A stretch of 64,000 nt of DNA from Streptomyces asiaticus (GTDB taxonomy: Bacteria > Actinomycetota > Actinomycetes > Streptomycetales > Streptomycetaceae): assembly GCF_018138715.1 (NCBI RefSeq), contig NZ_JAGSHX010000006.1, positions 5,270,001 to 5,334,000 of the forward strand, read 5' to 3'. Positions within the stretch are counted from its first letter, which is position 1. The number at the start of each line of letters is the position of its first letter. Both the position numbers and the translations under genes were made by a program. The notes beneath the pieces are model-generated. The model was not told where the DNA came from and made no database searches. It saw only the letters and a list, made by a program, of their open reading frames with translations. This document shows positions 19,899 to 28,137 of the stretch, piece after piece.

Positions 19899-20033
19899 TC
19901 AGTTCACGCTCAGTGCCTTGATCTCGGCATCCAACTCGGCAACCCGCACATCGCGAGCGAGGGAGCCGAAGTCCGTACGCAGGGCCTGGAGTCCACGAGC
20001 GACGTAACCGAGGGTGACCTCACTGGTCCTGCG
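19899..20033 (-). pseudogene. 3' fragment of a coding sequence cut at element B
   Basis: About 45 codons that read as a helical C-terminus (VARGLQALRTDFGSLARD, then VRVAELDAEIKALSVN and stop). No start codon or ribosome site is found in frame. Further upstream the frame runs into palindromic element B, where it becomes repeat sequence. The stop lies 14 bp before the PKPGYV gene. The simplest reading is a gene whose 5' part was lost when the element inserted or recombined here. Confidence 0.45.
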
Positions 20034-20081
20034 GCGCGGGTTGCTTGTGCGGGTGTGTGGTGGTTGCTGTGGTGCGCCCGC

Positions 20082-20266
20082 TGTGCGTGGTGGGTGCCGG
20101 GGGCGGGGCCTCCGGGGCGGCGCCCTGGACCGCACATTTACGGCGCCGACGGACGATGATCGTTGGGTTGGCCGGAGATTGGCGCCACAAATATGCGTGA
20201 GCGTCCAGGACACCACCCCTCCGACCCCACCCCCTCCCGCCTCGTCGGCGGCTACCCGCCGGTGGG
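20082..20266 (+). repeat. Palindromic element, copy B
   Basis: Same orientation as copy A and nearly identical to copy C in the conserved part. Arms about 20123-20147 and 20181-20209 end in GGCGCC; the centre contains the perfect palindrome ACGATGATCGT, which would form the hairpin tip. It ends 3 bp before the stop codon of the minus-strand gene at 20269, and begins near the break of the gene fragment at 19899-20033. Confidence 0.75.
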
Positions 20267-20268
20267 CG

Positions 20269-20577
20269 TCATGACTCGTCCTGGTCGCCGTCCTCGTCGT
20301 GGAGTCGTCTGCCTCTGCTCTCGGCCACCCGCAGCACATCGCGCAGTGCCTCACAGAGCCGGTTTGCGAGGAAACGGAGCTCTCTCGCGTCTGCCTTGCG
20401 GTCACCCAGCAGGGCTCGGGCGTGGCCGAGGAGCTCCGTCCCCATGGACAGCTGGAGTGCCTCGATCTGGTCCGCACGTCGGTTCAGGGAACTGTCGTCG
20501 CTGTCCGATGCCAGATAGCACGGCCTGCCCTCCGGGTCGGACCAGGGCAATAAGCGAAGGCCGGTCATCGTGTTCAT
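20269..20577 (-). CDS. Small protein of unknown function, regulator-linked
   Basis: 102 residues from ATG 20577, with GGGAGG on the minus strand 7 bp upstream. It starts MNTMTGLRLLPWSDPEGRPC, then a long amphipathic helical part (IEALQLSMGTELLGHARALL, ELRFLANRLCEALRDVLRVAES) and an acidic end. No domain is recognised. Leu9 is encoded by TTA (20551-20553), the rare bldA codon, and Leu10 by TTG, unlike the core genes nearby. It is divergent from the TPR regulator gene, a pairing that suggests linked control. Confidence 0.7.
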   Translation of the reverse strand: MNTMTGLRLLPWSDPEGRPCYLASDSDDSSLNRRADQIEALQLSMGTELLGHARALLGDRKADARELRFLANRLCEALRDVLRVAESRGRRLHDEDGDQDES

Positions 20578-20845
20578 CCGGCGGCCTCCCGGAGAGAGGC
20601 GAGAACCGCTCTCACCCATTCGAGGGCATTGGCCATAAAGTGGTTCATGTTCATCAGCTCCTGTCAGCTGGTGGGCCGCGCCCCCGGACGTCCCGCAACG
20701 TCGCGGGGGTCTTGCGTAAGTCCACCGCTTCGGCGGGTGCCATGGGCCATTGATGACCGGACTTTTGGGCGGACGTTTCCGTCTATGCCGGGCGGGCGAA
20801 ATCGCTACGGTGAGGGGGACGGTTCGCGAGTGGTGGGGGATGCGG

Positions 20846-22111
20846 ATGGCAGGCACAACGCTGGCATCGCTGCGCTGCGCGGCGGGATATACGCAGGTGA
20901 CCTTCGTCGCGGCCTTCGCCCGCGAGGCCGCCCGCCTGGGCATCGACGCCTCGGTGAGCGTCCGCCATCTCCGGCGGTGGGAGAGCGAGTCGCCGCCGCC
21001 ATTACCGCACCCGAGCCAACAGGCCGTGTTGGAGGCGATGTTCGGCCTTCCGCTCGCCGAGATGGGATTCGACGTCCCGTCGCACCGCTATTCGACGGTC
21101 GAGAGGATCGGCGACGATGGAGAGGTGAATCGTCGAGCGTTTGTCACGGGGTCGGGTGTCATCGCGGCGGTGGCCCTCTCGCACCAGCAAGGTCCGCGTG
21201 TCGGTGCTAGCGAGGTGGCGGCGTTCCGCGCACGGCTGGCCGATCTTTACACCGTCGACCACCGGTCGGGCGGAATTCCCGCGAAGGCGCGTGCCACGCA
21301 GCTGGAGCAGGAGATCACGCGCGTGCTCAACAGCAGCGTCTACATGAGCAGAGTGGGCCGTGACCTTCACACCATGCTCTGTGAACTCGCTTGTCACCGC
21401 GCCTGGTTCGGATACGACGGTGGGCCTCCTGAACAGGCTCGCGCCGCCTGCATGGAGGCGATGACGGCGGCACAGCTCATCGACGAGCCCCTATTGCAGG
21501 TTCGCGCGCTCAATACGCTTTCCCTGCTCTCCGCCGATACAGGCCGCATGTGGGAGGCGACATCGGCTGTCGAGAACGCGTACAGCCTCGCCCGCCGGGC
21601 AGGCGCGGGTGCCACGGTGCATTTGGTGATCTCATTGCGCGAGGCCAGCGCGGCGACGCATGCCGGCGACTCGGCTAGTGCAGGCCGCGCGCTGAGCCGA
21701 GCCGTTTCCTACCAGGGACGTACGGACACGGACACGGACGTACCGAGGTGGGCGCGGTTCGCTGGTCCTGTCGAGGTGGATTACGCGACGGCTGCCTACT
21801 ACACCGGGAGAGGACAGCTCACGCGGGCCGTCCCGTTCCTGCGCTCGGCGGTTGCCGGTCTCGGTGGTGGCTATACCCGCAACACCGCCTGGTACCGGGC
21901 CCGACTCGCGCAGACGCTGTTCGACACGAACGAAGTGGAGGAGGCGTGCCACGAGATGATGGGCGTACTCGACGCTTGTAACGGGGTGTCCTCGGAGAAG
22001 TTGCGTCGTCGCCTGCATGCATTCGAGCGGATCGCCGTGCGCGCCGATGTTCCCGCTGCGCGAGACACCGTGGAGCGCATCCGCGAGACAACGAGAGGAG
22101 GCAGCCGATGA
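20846..22111 (+). CDS. Helix-turn-helix regulator with TPR-like C-terminal region
   Basis: 421 residues from ATG 20846 (GGTGGGGG upstream). The N-terminal 75 residues resemble a DNA-binding HTH (TTLASLRCAAGYTQVTFVAAF, SVRHLRRWES). A linker follows, then about 270 residues of alpha-helical repeats (EQARAACMEAMTAAQLIDEP, ALNTLSLLSADTGRMWEATS, TAAYYTGRGQLTRAVPFLRS) like the TPR sensor of many Streptomyces regulators. G+C at third codon positions is lower than in the flanking core genes, consistent with transfer. Its stop overlaps the GNAT gene start (ATGA). It may regulate that gene and the divergent small gene. Confidence 0.75.
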   Translation: MAGTTLASLRCAAGYTQVTFVAAFAREAARLGIDASVSVRHLRRWESESPPPLPHPSQQAVLEAMFGLPLAEMGFDVPSHRYSTVERIGDDGEVNRRAFVTGSGVIAAVALSHQQGPRVGASEVAAFRARLADLYTVDHRSGGIPAKARATQLEQEITRVLNSSVYMSRVGRDLHTMLCELACHRAWFGYDGGPPEQARAACMEAMTAAQLIDEPLLQVRALNTLSLLSADTGRMWEATSAVENAYSLARRAGAGATVHLVISLREASAATHAGDSASAGRALSRAVSYQGRTDTDTDVPRWARFAGPVEVDYATAAYYTGRGQLTRAVPFLRSAVAGLGGGYTRNTAWYRARLAQTLFDTNEVEEACHEMMGVLDACNGVSSEKLRRRLHAFERIAVRADVPAARDTVERIRETTRGGSR

Positions 22112-22674
22112 CGACGCCAGAGACGATCACGATTGAGCACATGGATGGTGCCGCTGCGGCGCGGGCCGAGGACGCGTTCACTCTGGTCTATGCCGAGGCG
22201 TTCGCCGAACCGCCATACGACAAGACTTCGGACTCGATCGACGCGAACTTCCGGCGGTTCCGCTCGCAGGTCCGGAAGAAGACCTTCTCAGCCGCCCTCG
22301 CCCGCACAGGCGACGGTGAGCCGGTCGGCATCGCCTACGGCTATCCGCTGAGCCCGAGCACCGGCTGGTGGGACCGGCTCACCACACCGGTCAGCGACGA
22401 GCTGCGCCGTGAGGACGGACATCGGACGTTCGGCCTGATGGAGCTCGCCGTACGGGCTCCGTGGCGCCGTCTGGGGGTGGCGCGCCGCATGCATGAAGCG
22501 GTGCTCACCGACACGACAGCCGAGCGCGTGCTGCTCAACGCGCGGCCGGACGTCGAGGCCGCGCAGGCCGCGTACCGGTCGTGGGGGTACCGCAAGGTGG
22601 GGGAGGCCCACCCGTGGGAGGGCGCGGTGCTGCATGACGTGATGGTGCTCGACCTACGCGGATCGGGCGGATAG
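22108..22674 (+). CDS. GNAT-family N-acetyltransferase
   Basis: 188 residues. The acetyl-CoA-binding motif A is seen at LMELAVRAPWRRLGVARRMHEAVL (R-R-L-G-V-A), and the C-terminal strand/helix at ARPDVEAAQAAYRSWGYRKVGE. The acceptor is unknown. It is translationally coupled to the TPR regulator (4-bp overlap), and its stop codon lies within the 5' edge of element C. With the regulator it forms the cargo between the inverted copies B and C. Confidence 0.8.
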   Translation: MTTPETITIEHMDGAAAARAEDAFTLVYAEAFAEPPYDKTSDSIDANFRRFRSQVRKKTFSAALARTGDGEPVGIAYGYPLSPSTGWWDRLTTPVSDELRREDGHRTFGLMELAVRAPWRRLGVARRMHEAVLTDTTAERVLLNARPDVEAAQAAYRSWGYRKVGEAHPWEGAVLHDVMVLDLRGSGG

Positions 22675-22843
22675 CCGCGGGACGGCGGGAGGGGGTGGGG
22701 TCGGAGGGGTGGTGTCCTGGACGCTCACGCATATTTGTGGCGCCAATCTCCGGCCAACCCAACGATCATCGTCCGTCGGCGCCGTAAATGTGCGGTCCAG
22801 GGCGCCGCCCCGGAGGCCCCGCCCCCGGCACCCACCACGCACA
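22664..22843 (-). repeat. Palindromic element, copy C (inverted)
   Basis: Reverse complement of copy B. Bases 22685-22843 are nearly identical to B, including the ACGATCATCGT centre and GGCGCC arms. The outer 20 bp (22664-22684) match more loosely and overlap the end of the GNAT gene. Copies B and C are therefore inverted repeats bounding about 2.4 kb. The rest of the gap to 22936 is C/A-rich (CACCACC-type) filler. Confidence 0.75.
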
Positions 22844-22936
22844 GCAGGCGCACCACCCACGGGCCCGCACGGCACCCGCACCGGCACCACCCACGCACCC
22901 GGCGCACCACCCAAGCACCCGCACCCAGCGGACACC

Positions 22937-24403
22937 TCAGGCCAGCACGTCCCGCCACGTGTCCGTCAGCGCCGTCGACACGTCGTACGCCGCGATGGGT
23001 GCGCCGTGCGGGGCCGTGGCGCGGCGGGCGGCCAGGCCGTGGAGGTAGGCGCCCACCGAGGCGGCGTCGCGGGCGGGGAGGCCCGTGGCGAGCAGGGAGC
23101 CGATCAGGCCGGACAGCACATCGCCGCTGCCCGCCGTGGCCAGCCAGCCGACGCCGGTGAGGTTGACGCGTACCGGCTGGTGCTCGGCGGCGATCAGCGT
23201 GGTCGACCCCTTCAGCAGTACGGTCGCGCCGTAGCGCTCGGACAGCGCCCGAACGGCGGCCAGTCGGCCCGCCTCGACCTCCGCACGGCTCACGCCGAGC
23301 AGCGCCGCCGCCTCGCCCGCATGCGGGGTGAGGACCGTGGCCGCTTCACGTTTACGCAGGTCACCGCCGGCGGGCAGCAGGTGGAGCCCATCGGCGTCGA
23401 CCAGGACCGGGACGTCGGAGGCGAGGACGTCCTCCAGGGAGTGCCGGGCCGCCGCGCCGTCGCCGAGGCCGGGGCCGACGACCCACGACTGGACCCGGCC
23501 CGCCTTGGCCGGGGGCCCGGAGTGGACGAGGGTCTCGGGGAAGCGCGCGATGACCGTGTCGGCCGCGGGGCCGACGTAGCGGACCGCCCCCGCACCGCCC
23601 CGCAGCGCGCCCGAGACCGCCAGCACGGCCGCGCCCGGGTAGCGGGCGGAGCCCGCGACGACGCCCACCACGCCCCGCCGGTACTTGTCGCTCTCCGCCG
23701 ACGGCCGGGGCAGCATCGCCGCCACGTCCTCGTGTTGCAGCGCCTCCACGTCGGGGTCGGCCGGGAGGTGGGCGTCCAGCCCGATGTCGACCAGCCGCAG
23801 GGCGCCCGCGTGGGTGCGGGCGGGGTCGATGAGCAGCCCCGGCTTGTACGCGCCGAAGGTGATCGTGGCGTCCGCGCGCACGGCGGAGCCGCGCACCTCG
23901 CCCGTGTCGGCGTCTACGCCGCTCGGCAGGTCCACGGCGACGACGATCCCGCGCACCGCCCGGACCAGCCGCTCCGCGTCGGGCCGCAGCCCGCCCTTGC
24001 CGCCGATGCCGACGATGCCGTCGACGACGAGATCGGCGCGGGCCACGGCCGCCTCGGCGGCACCGTTCGCCTCGCTTCCGCCGCCAACGGCGGTGACCAC
24101 CCGTCCGCCCGCCGCCCGCAAAGCGGCGAGCCCGCCCTCGTGCGCCCGGTCGGGGTTGAGCAGCACCGCCGTGACGCCCGCGCCGCGGCGGGCCAGTCGG
24201 GCGCCCGCGTAGAGCGCGTCGCCGCCGTTGTCGCCGCTGCCGACGAGCAGGGCCACCCGGGAGCCGTACACCCGGCCCAGCAGATCGGCGCACGCGGCCG
24301 CGAGCCCCGCCGCCGCGCGCTGCATGAGCGCTCCTTCGGGCAGCCGCGCCATCAGTTCGCGCTCGGCGGCCCGTACGGTCTCGACGCTGTAGGCAATCCT
24401 CAT
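22937..24403 (-). CDS. nnrD: Bifunctional NAD(P)H-hydrate epimerase / dehydratase
   Basis: Repairs damaged NADH and NADPH hydrates. 488 residues, a fusion of an N-terminal NnrE/YjeF epimerase (residues about 1-210; GSGDNGGDALYAGARLARRG, VDGIVGIGG, VDLPSGVDADTGEV) and a C-terminal NnrD/YjeF ADP-dependent dehydratase of ribokinase fold (VVGVVAGSARYPGAAVLA, LTPHAGEAAALLG, TAGSGDVLSGLIGSLLATG). ATG 24403 gives a start like homologues; ATG 24409 is two codons earlier. It is divergent from alr, the usual neighbour. Confidence 0.93.
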   Translation of the reverse strand: MRIAYSVETVRAAERELMARLPEGALMQRAAAGLAAACADLLGRVYGSRVALLVGSGDNGGDALYAGARLARRGAGVTAVLLNPDRAHEGGLAALRAAGGRVVTAVGGGSEANGAAEAAVARADLVVDGIVGIGGKGGLRPDAERLVRAVRGIVVAVDLPSGVDADTGEVRGSAVRADATITFGAYKPGLLIDPARTHAGALRLVDIGLDAHLPADPDVEALQHEDVAAMLPRPSAESDKYRRGVVGVVAGSARYPGAAVLAVSGALRGGAGAVRYVGPAADTVIARFPETLVHSGPPAKAGRVQSWVVGPGLGDGAAARHSLEDVLASDVPVLVDADGLHLLPAGGDLRKREAATVLTPHAGEAAALLGVSRAEVEAGRLAAVRALSERYGATVLLKGSTTLIAAEHQPVRVNLTGVGWLATAGSGDVLSGLIGSLLATGLPARDAASVGAYLHGLAARRATAPHGAPIAAYDVSTALTDTWRDVLA

Positions 24404-24508
24404 GCCCATAGTCTCCCGAACACAGGGCACTCCTTGCGTGGAAGCGAGGCACTCCGTGCGGAGAAGCACACACTCCGGTCGGGGGATCGGCCTGAGAGAC
24501 TGACGGAG

Positions 24509-25663
24509 ATGGACGAGACACCGATGCGCGCCCGGGCCGTGGTCGATCTGGCCGCCCTACGGGCCAACGTGAGGGCGCTGCGCGCCGCGGCACCCACGGC
24601 CGAGCTGATGACCGTGGTCAAGTCGGACGCCTATGGCCACGGCATGGTCCCGTGCGCGCGGGCCGCCCGCGCGGCGGGCGCGGACTGGCTGGGCGTGGCC
24701 ACGCCGGAGGAGGCGTTCGCGCTGCGGGCGGCGGGGGACACGGGCCGGCTGATGTGCTGGCTGTGGACGCCCGGCGGCCCCTGGCGGCAGGCCATCGAGG
24801 CGGACATCGACGTCTCGGCCAGCGGGCTGTGGGCGCTGCGCGAGGTCGTCGCCGCGGCCCGTGCGTGCGGCCGTACCGCGCGGCTGCACCTGAAGGGGGA
24901 CACCGGGCTCGGCCGCAACGGCTGCCAGCCCGCCGACTGGCCCGCCCTGGTCGCCGAGGCCCGCGCCGCCGAGGCGGAAGGGGCCATTCGGGTGACGGGG
25001 GTATGGTCCCACTTCGCCTGCGCGGACGAGCCGGGCCATCCGTCCATCGCCGCCCAGCTGTCGGTCTTCCGCGAGATGATCGCGCACGCCGAACAGGCGG
25101 GACTGCGGCCGGAGGTGCGTCACATCGCCAACTCACCGGCGACCCTGACCCTGCCCGAGTCGCACTTCGACCTCGTCCGGACCGGCATCTCCACCTATGG
25201 CATCTGCCCGAGCCCCGAACTCGGCACGTCCGCCGACTTCGGGCTGCGCCCGGTGATGACGCTCTCCGCCGCGCTCGCCTCCGTGAAGCGGGTGCCGGGC
25301 GGTCACGGCGTCTCCTACGGGCACCGCTATGTGACCCCCGGCGAGACGACCCTCGCGCTGGTGCCCGTCGGCTACGGGGACGGCATCCCGCGCCATGCCT
25401 CGGGCACCGGCCCGGTGCTGGTCGCGGGAAAGTGGCGGACCATCGCGGGCACGGTCGCCATGGACCAGTTCGTTGTGGATCTGGGCGGCGACACCGCCGC
25501 CCCGGGGGACGAGGCGGTGCTGTTCGGTCCGGGGGACCGGGGCGAGCCGACCGTCGAGGACTGGGCGCGGGCCGTGGGCTCGATCAGCTACGAGATCGTG
25601 ACCAGGATCTCGGCCCGTATTCCCCGCGTTTATGTAGGTGAGGACGGGGGCACAGGGATCTGA
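24509..25663 (+). CDS. alr: Alanine racemase
   Basis: PLP enzyme that makes D-alanine for peptidoglycan. 384 residues. The lysine binding PLP is in MTVVKSDAYGHG. KGDTGLGRNG, HFACADEPGHP, ANSPATL and RTGISTYGICPSP follow as in the family. The second catalytic residue, Tyr, lies in GVSYGHRYVTPGETTLALVPVGYGDG, and AGTVAMDQFVVDLG forms the C-terminal domain. ATG start after GAGAGACTGACGGAG. The open frame far upstream is antisense to nnrD and not coding. The next hydrolase gene starts 2 bp after the stop. Confidence 0.96.
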   Translation: MDETPMRARAVVDLAALRANVRALRAAAPTAELMTVVKSDAYGHGMVPCARAARAAGADWLGVATPEEAFALRAAGDTGRLMCWLWTPGGPWRQAIEADIDVSASGLWALREVVAAARACGRTARLHLKGDTGLGRNGCQPADWPALVAEARAAEAEGAIRVTGVWSHFACADEPGHPSIAAQLSVFREMIAHAEQAGLRPEVRHIANSPATLTLPESHFDLVRTGISTYGICPSPELGTSADFGLRPVMTLSAALASVKRVPGGHGVSYGHRYVTPGETTLALVPVGYGDGIPRHASGTGPVLVAGKWRTIAGTVAMDQFVVDLGGDTAAPGDEAVLFGPGDRGEPTVEDWARAVGSISYEIVTRISARIPRVYVGEDGGTGI

Positions 25664-25665
25664 CC

Positions 25666-26889
25666 ATGGGCGACGAGACCACGGCCGTCAGCACGGCAGA
25701 GATGGCGACACGAGTCGCGGCGGGGGCCACAGCCGTGAGCTGGCGCCGGGGCGCCGGATTCGCGGGTGCCGCGATCGGCGTGCTCGCGGCGGGGGCGGCG
25801 GCGGGTGTCGCGCTCGAGCGGCTGACGGTCGGCCGCGGCGTACGGCGCAAGGCGCGGCTCGCCCTGGACGCCGAGGGCCCGTACGGCACGCTGCGCGGCA
25901 CCCCGGGGACGGCGGTCGCCGAGGACGGCACCGAGCTCTACTACGAGGTCGAGGAGGTGCGGGAGAACGCCGCCGCGCCCTCGCCCCGGCGCAAGCGGCG
26001 GTTCGGGCGCCGCGCCCCGACCCCCGTCACCATGATCTTCAGCCATGGTTACTGCCTCGCCCAGGACTCCTGGCACTTCCAGCGCTCCGCGCTGCGCGAG
26101 GTGGTCCGCACCGTCTACTGGGACCAGCGCTGTCACGGCCGCTCGGCGCGCGGCTGCGCCCAGGCGGACGGCGAGGCGATCAGCATCGACCAGCTCGGCC
26201 GCGATCTGAAGGCGGTGATCGACGCGACGGCGCCCGAGGGGCCGCTGGTGCTGGTCGGCCACTCCATGGGCGGCATGACGATGATGGCGCTGGCCGCGCA
26301 GTACCCCGACCTGATCCGCGAGCGCGTGATCGGCGCGGCCTTCATCGGCACCTCGGCCGGCCGTCTTGGCGAGGTCAGCTTCGGCCTCCCGGTGGTCGGG
26401 GTGAACGCGGTGCGGCGGGTGCTGCCCGGGCTGCTGAAGGCGCTGGGCTGGCAGGCCGACCTGGTGGAACGGGGGCGGCGGGCGACCGCGGACTTGTTCG
26501 CGGGGCTGATCAAGCGCTATTCGTTCGGCTCGAAGGACGTGGACCCGGGGGTCGCGCGGTTCGCCGAGCGGCTGATCGAGGCCACGCCGATCGATGTGGT
26601 CGCGGAGTTCTACCCGGCGTTCATCGCCCACGACAAGGCGGCCGCGCTGCCGCACTTCGACGGGTTGCCGGTGCTGGTCCTCGCGGGCGACAAGGACCTC
26701 ATCACCCCGATGGAACACAGCGAGGCGATCGCGGAGCTGCTTCCGGGCGCGGAGCTGGTGATCCTCGAGGAGGCCGGGCACCTGGTGATCCTCGAGCACC
26801 CGGAGGTGGTCAACGGCCACCTGACGGAGTTGCTCTCGCGGTCGGTGGACGGGGTCGGCGACCGGGCGCGGCGCGGTGTGACGGGCTGA
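25666..26889 (+). CDS. Alpha/beta hydrolase, membrane-anchored
   Basis: 407 residues. A transmembrane helix lies near the N-terminus (FAGAAIGVLAAGAAAGVAL). The alpha/beta hydrolase fold follows: oxyanion region FSHGYCLAQDSW, DQRCHGRS, nucleophile Ser in VGHSMGGMTMM, acid in VLAGDKDLITP, and His in EEAGHLVILEHP. The gene sits 2 bp after alr and upstream of tsaE, a conserved Streptomyces order. The substrate is unknown; an envelope ester or peptide would fit the anchor and the context. Confidence 0.85.
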   Translation: MGDETTAVSTAEMATRVAAGATAVSWRRGAGFAGAAIGVLAAGAAAGVALERLTVGRGVRRKARLALDAEGPYGTLRGTPGTAVAEDGTELYYEVEEVRENAAAPSPRRKRRFGRRAPTPVTMIFSHGYCLAQDSWHFQRSALREVVRTVYWDQRCHGRSARGCAQADGEAISIDQLGRDLKAVIDATAPEGPLVLVGHSMGGMTMMALAAQYPDLIRERVIGAAFIGTSAGRLGEVSFGLPVVGVNAVRRVLPGLLKALGWQADLVERGRRATADLFAGLIKRYSFGSKDVDPGVARFAERLIEATPIDVVAEFYPAFIAHDKAAALPHFDGLPVLVLAGDKDLITPMEHSEAIAELLPGAELVILEEAGHLVILEHPEVVNGHLTELLSRSVDGVGDRARRGVTG

Positions 26890-27089
26890 CGAGCGGTACC
26901 GCTGCCCGGGGCTCGCTGCACGGGGCCTGTTGCCCGGGCCGCTCCGGGGCTCCCTGCCCGGGCCGCTCCGGGGGTCAGGGCGGGGGAGTTCCGGGGTCCG
27001 GCCGGGCCGGACCGGGGTCAGGGCGGGGCGTTCGGGGTGGCCGCACGCCGGTCCGCGGCGGGCTTTTCGGGCCCGTACCATCGGCGAGT

Positions 27090-27608
27090 ATGGACGTAGG
27101 CACGCGCATCACCGTCACCTCTCCCGACCAGATGCGGGACCTGGGCCGCAGACTCGCCAAGCTGCTGCGCCCCGGCGATCTGGTGCTGCTCACCGGTGAA
27201 CTCGGCGCGGGCAAGACGACCCTGACGCGGGGCCTCGGCGAGGGCCTCGGCGTCCGGGGCGCCGTCACCTCGCCCACCTTCGTGATCGCCCGGGTGCACC
27301 CCTCGCTGGGCGACGGCCCGCCCCTGGTCCATGTCGACGCCTACCGGCTGAACGGCGGCCTCGACGAGATGGAGGACCTGGACCTCGATGTCTCCCTGCC
27401 GGATTCGGTGGTGGCCGTGGAGTGGGGCGAGGGCAAGGTCGAGGGGCTGGCGGAGGACCGGCTGCATGTGGTGATCCAGCGGACGGTGGGCAGCGACATG
27501 GCCGTCACGGACACGATGGCCGCCGACGTGGACGACGTACGGGACGTGGTGGTGACGGGCGTGGGTACCCGCTGGGCGGGGGAGGACCTGGCGTCGCTCG
27601 CGGGGTAG
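27090..27608 (+). CDS. tsaE: tRNA t6A synthesis ATPase TsaE
   Basis: Partner of TsaB-TsaD in making threonylcarbamoyladenosine at tRNA position 37. 172 residues. Walker A GELGAGKTTLTRG, then VTSPTFVIARVH, LVHVDAYRL and SVVAVEWGEGKVE. The start is ATG 27090. TACCAT at 27076-27081 could be a -10 box giving an almost leaderless mRNA; no good ribosome site is present. The 200 bp upstream hold G+C-rich direct repeats only. TsaB and TsaD are encoded 1.3-3.8 kb downstream. Confidence 0.95.
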   Translation: MDVGTRITVTSPDQMRDLGRRLAKLLRPGDLVLLTGELGAGKTTLTRGLGEGLGVRGAVTSPTFVIARVHPSLGDGPPLVHVDAYRLNGGLDEMEDLDLDVSLPDSVVAVEWGEGKVEGLAEDRLHVVIQRTVGSDMAVTDTMAADVDDVRDVVVTGVGTRWAGEDLASLAG

Positions 27609-27751
27609 TGCCAGAGCCGCCCGGTCAACCGGTCAAACGGTCAAGCCGCAGGTAGAGCTCGCGTGCAGATGCCGCGTAGTTTCCGACAAGCCGTCGGCAT
27701 GCTGTTGCATTCCGGGCATCACCCGTGGTCACATGGTGGGAGAAAGCGTGG

Positions 27752-27767
27752 GTTAGGTCTGCCTAAC
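27752..27767. promoter_or_regulatory. Possible iron-box palindrome
   Basis: GTTAGG-TCTG-CCTAAC, a perfect 6-bp inverted repeat, lies 37 bp before the next start. A 19-bp window here matches the DtxR/IdeR/DmdR consensus in about 13 positions in either frame of alignment. This is suggestive, but weaker than typical functional boxes. Confidence 0.35.
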
Positions 27768-27803
27768 TCGGCTCGACTGCCCCAGGACCCTCAGGAGGCA
27801 TCC

Positions 27804-27998
27804 ATGTCGGCCCACGACCCTGTGGCCGGGACCGGCGCCGCGCGCGACGACCGGTCACCGTCGATGTCGGAGCTCCTGGCGGCGTGTGCGGCGGCGAGCG
27901 CGGTCTCGACGCCTCCGCAGCCGGCCGAGGAGGCGACCGAGGAGACCCCGGCGTCCGTCGAGCCGGAGGCGGACGACGAGGAGCGGGACGCCGCGTAG
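27804..27998 (+). CDS. Small acidic protein, conserved in Streptomyces
   Basis: 64 residues from ATG 27804, which has a perfect AGGAGG 5 bp upstream. The conserved core is SPSMSELLAACAAASAVSTPP. The rest is acidic and low in complexity (Glu, Ala, Pro), ending DDEERDAA. No domain or membrane segment. From memory, short proteins with this core follow tsaE in other streptomycetes. The possible iron box upstream is the only hint to regulation. Confidence 0.65.
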   Translation: MSAHDPVAGTGAARDDRSPSMSELLAACAAASAVSTPPQPAEEATEETPASVEPEADDEERDAA

Positions 27999-28006
27999 CC
28001 GCGCAC

Positions 28007-28131
28007 GGCTACGTGATCTGGCTACGTGATCCGGCTACGTGATCCGGCTACGTCGTCCGGTTGCGTCGTCCGGCTACGTTCCAGGTCCGACCCGGGCCGG
28101 AACCGACCCGGGCCAGGTCCCACCCGGGCCG
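28007..28131. repeat. Two short tandem arrays (13 bp and 16 bp)
   Basis: 28007-28082 holds six 13-bp units, consensus GGCTACGTGATCC. 28084-28131 holds three units of about 16 bp based on GACCCGGGCC. They fill the 139-bp gap between the small acidic gene and the convergent secreted-protein gene. The GACCCGGGCC units could also form terminator-like stems. Confidence 0.7.
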
Positions 28132-28137
28132 AGTCCG

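Noticed and set aside
22709..24508. Long in-frame extension upstream of alr
   Set aside because: It is antisense to nnrD, has low-complexity composition and runs through element C; a normal alr start with a purine-rich site is at 24509.
25638..27089. Open frame joined to the start of tsaE
   Set aside because: It is a shifted frame over the alpha/beta hydrolase gene; tsaE homologues begin at MDVGTRITV.
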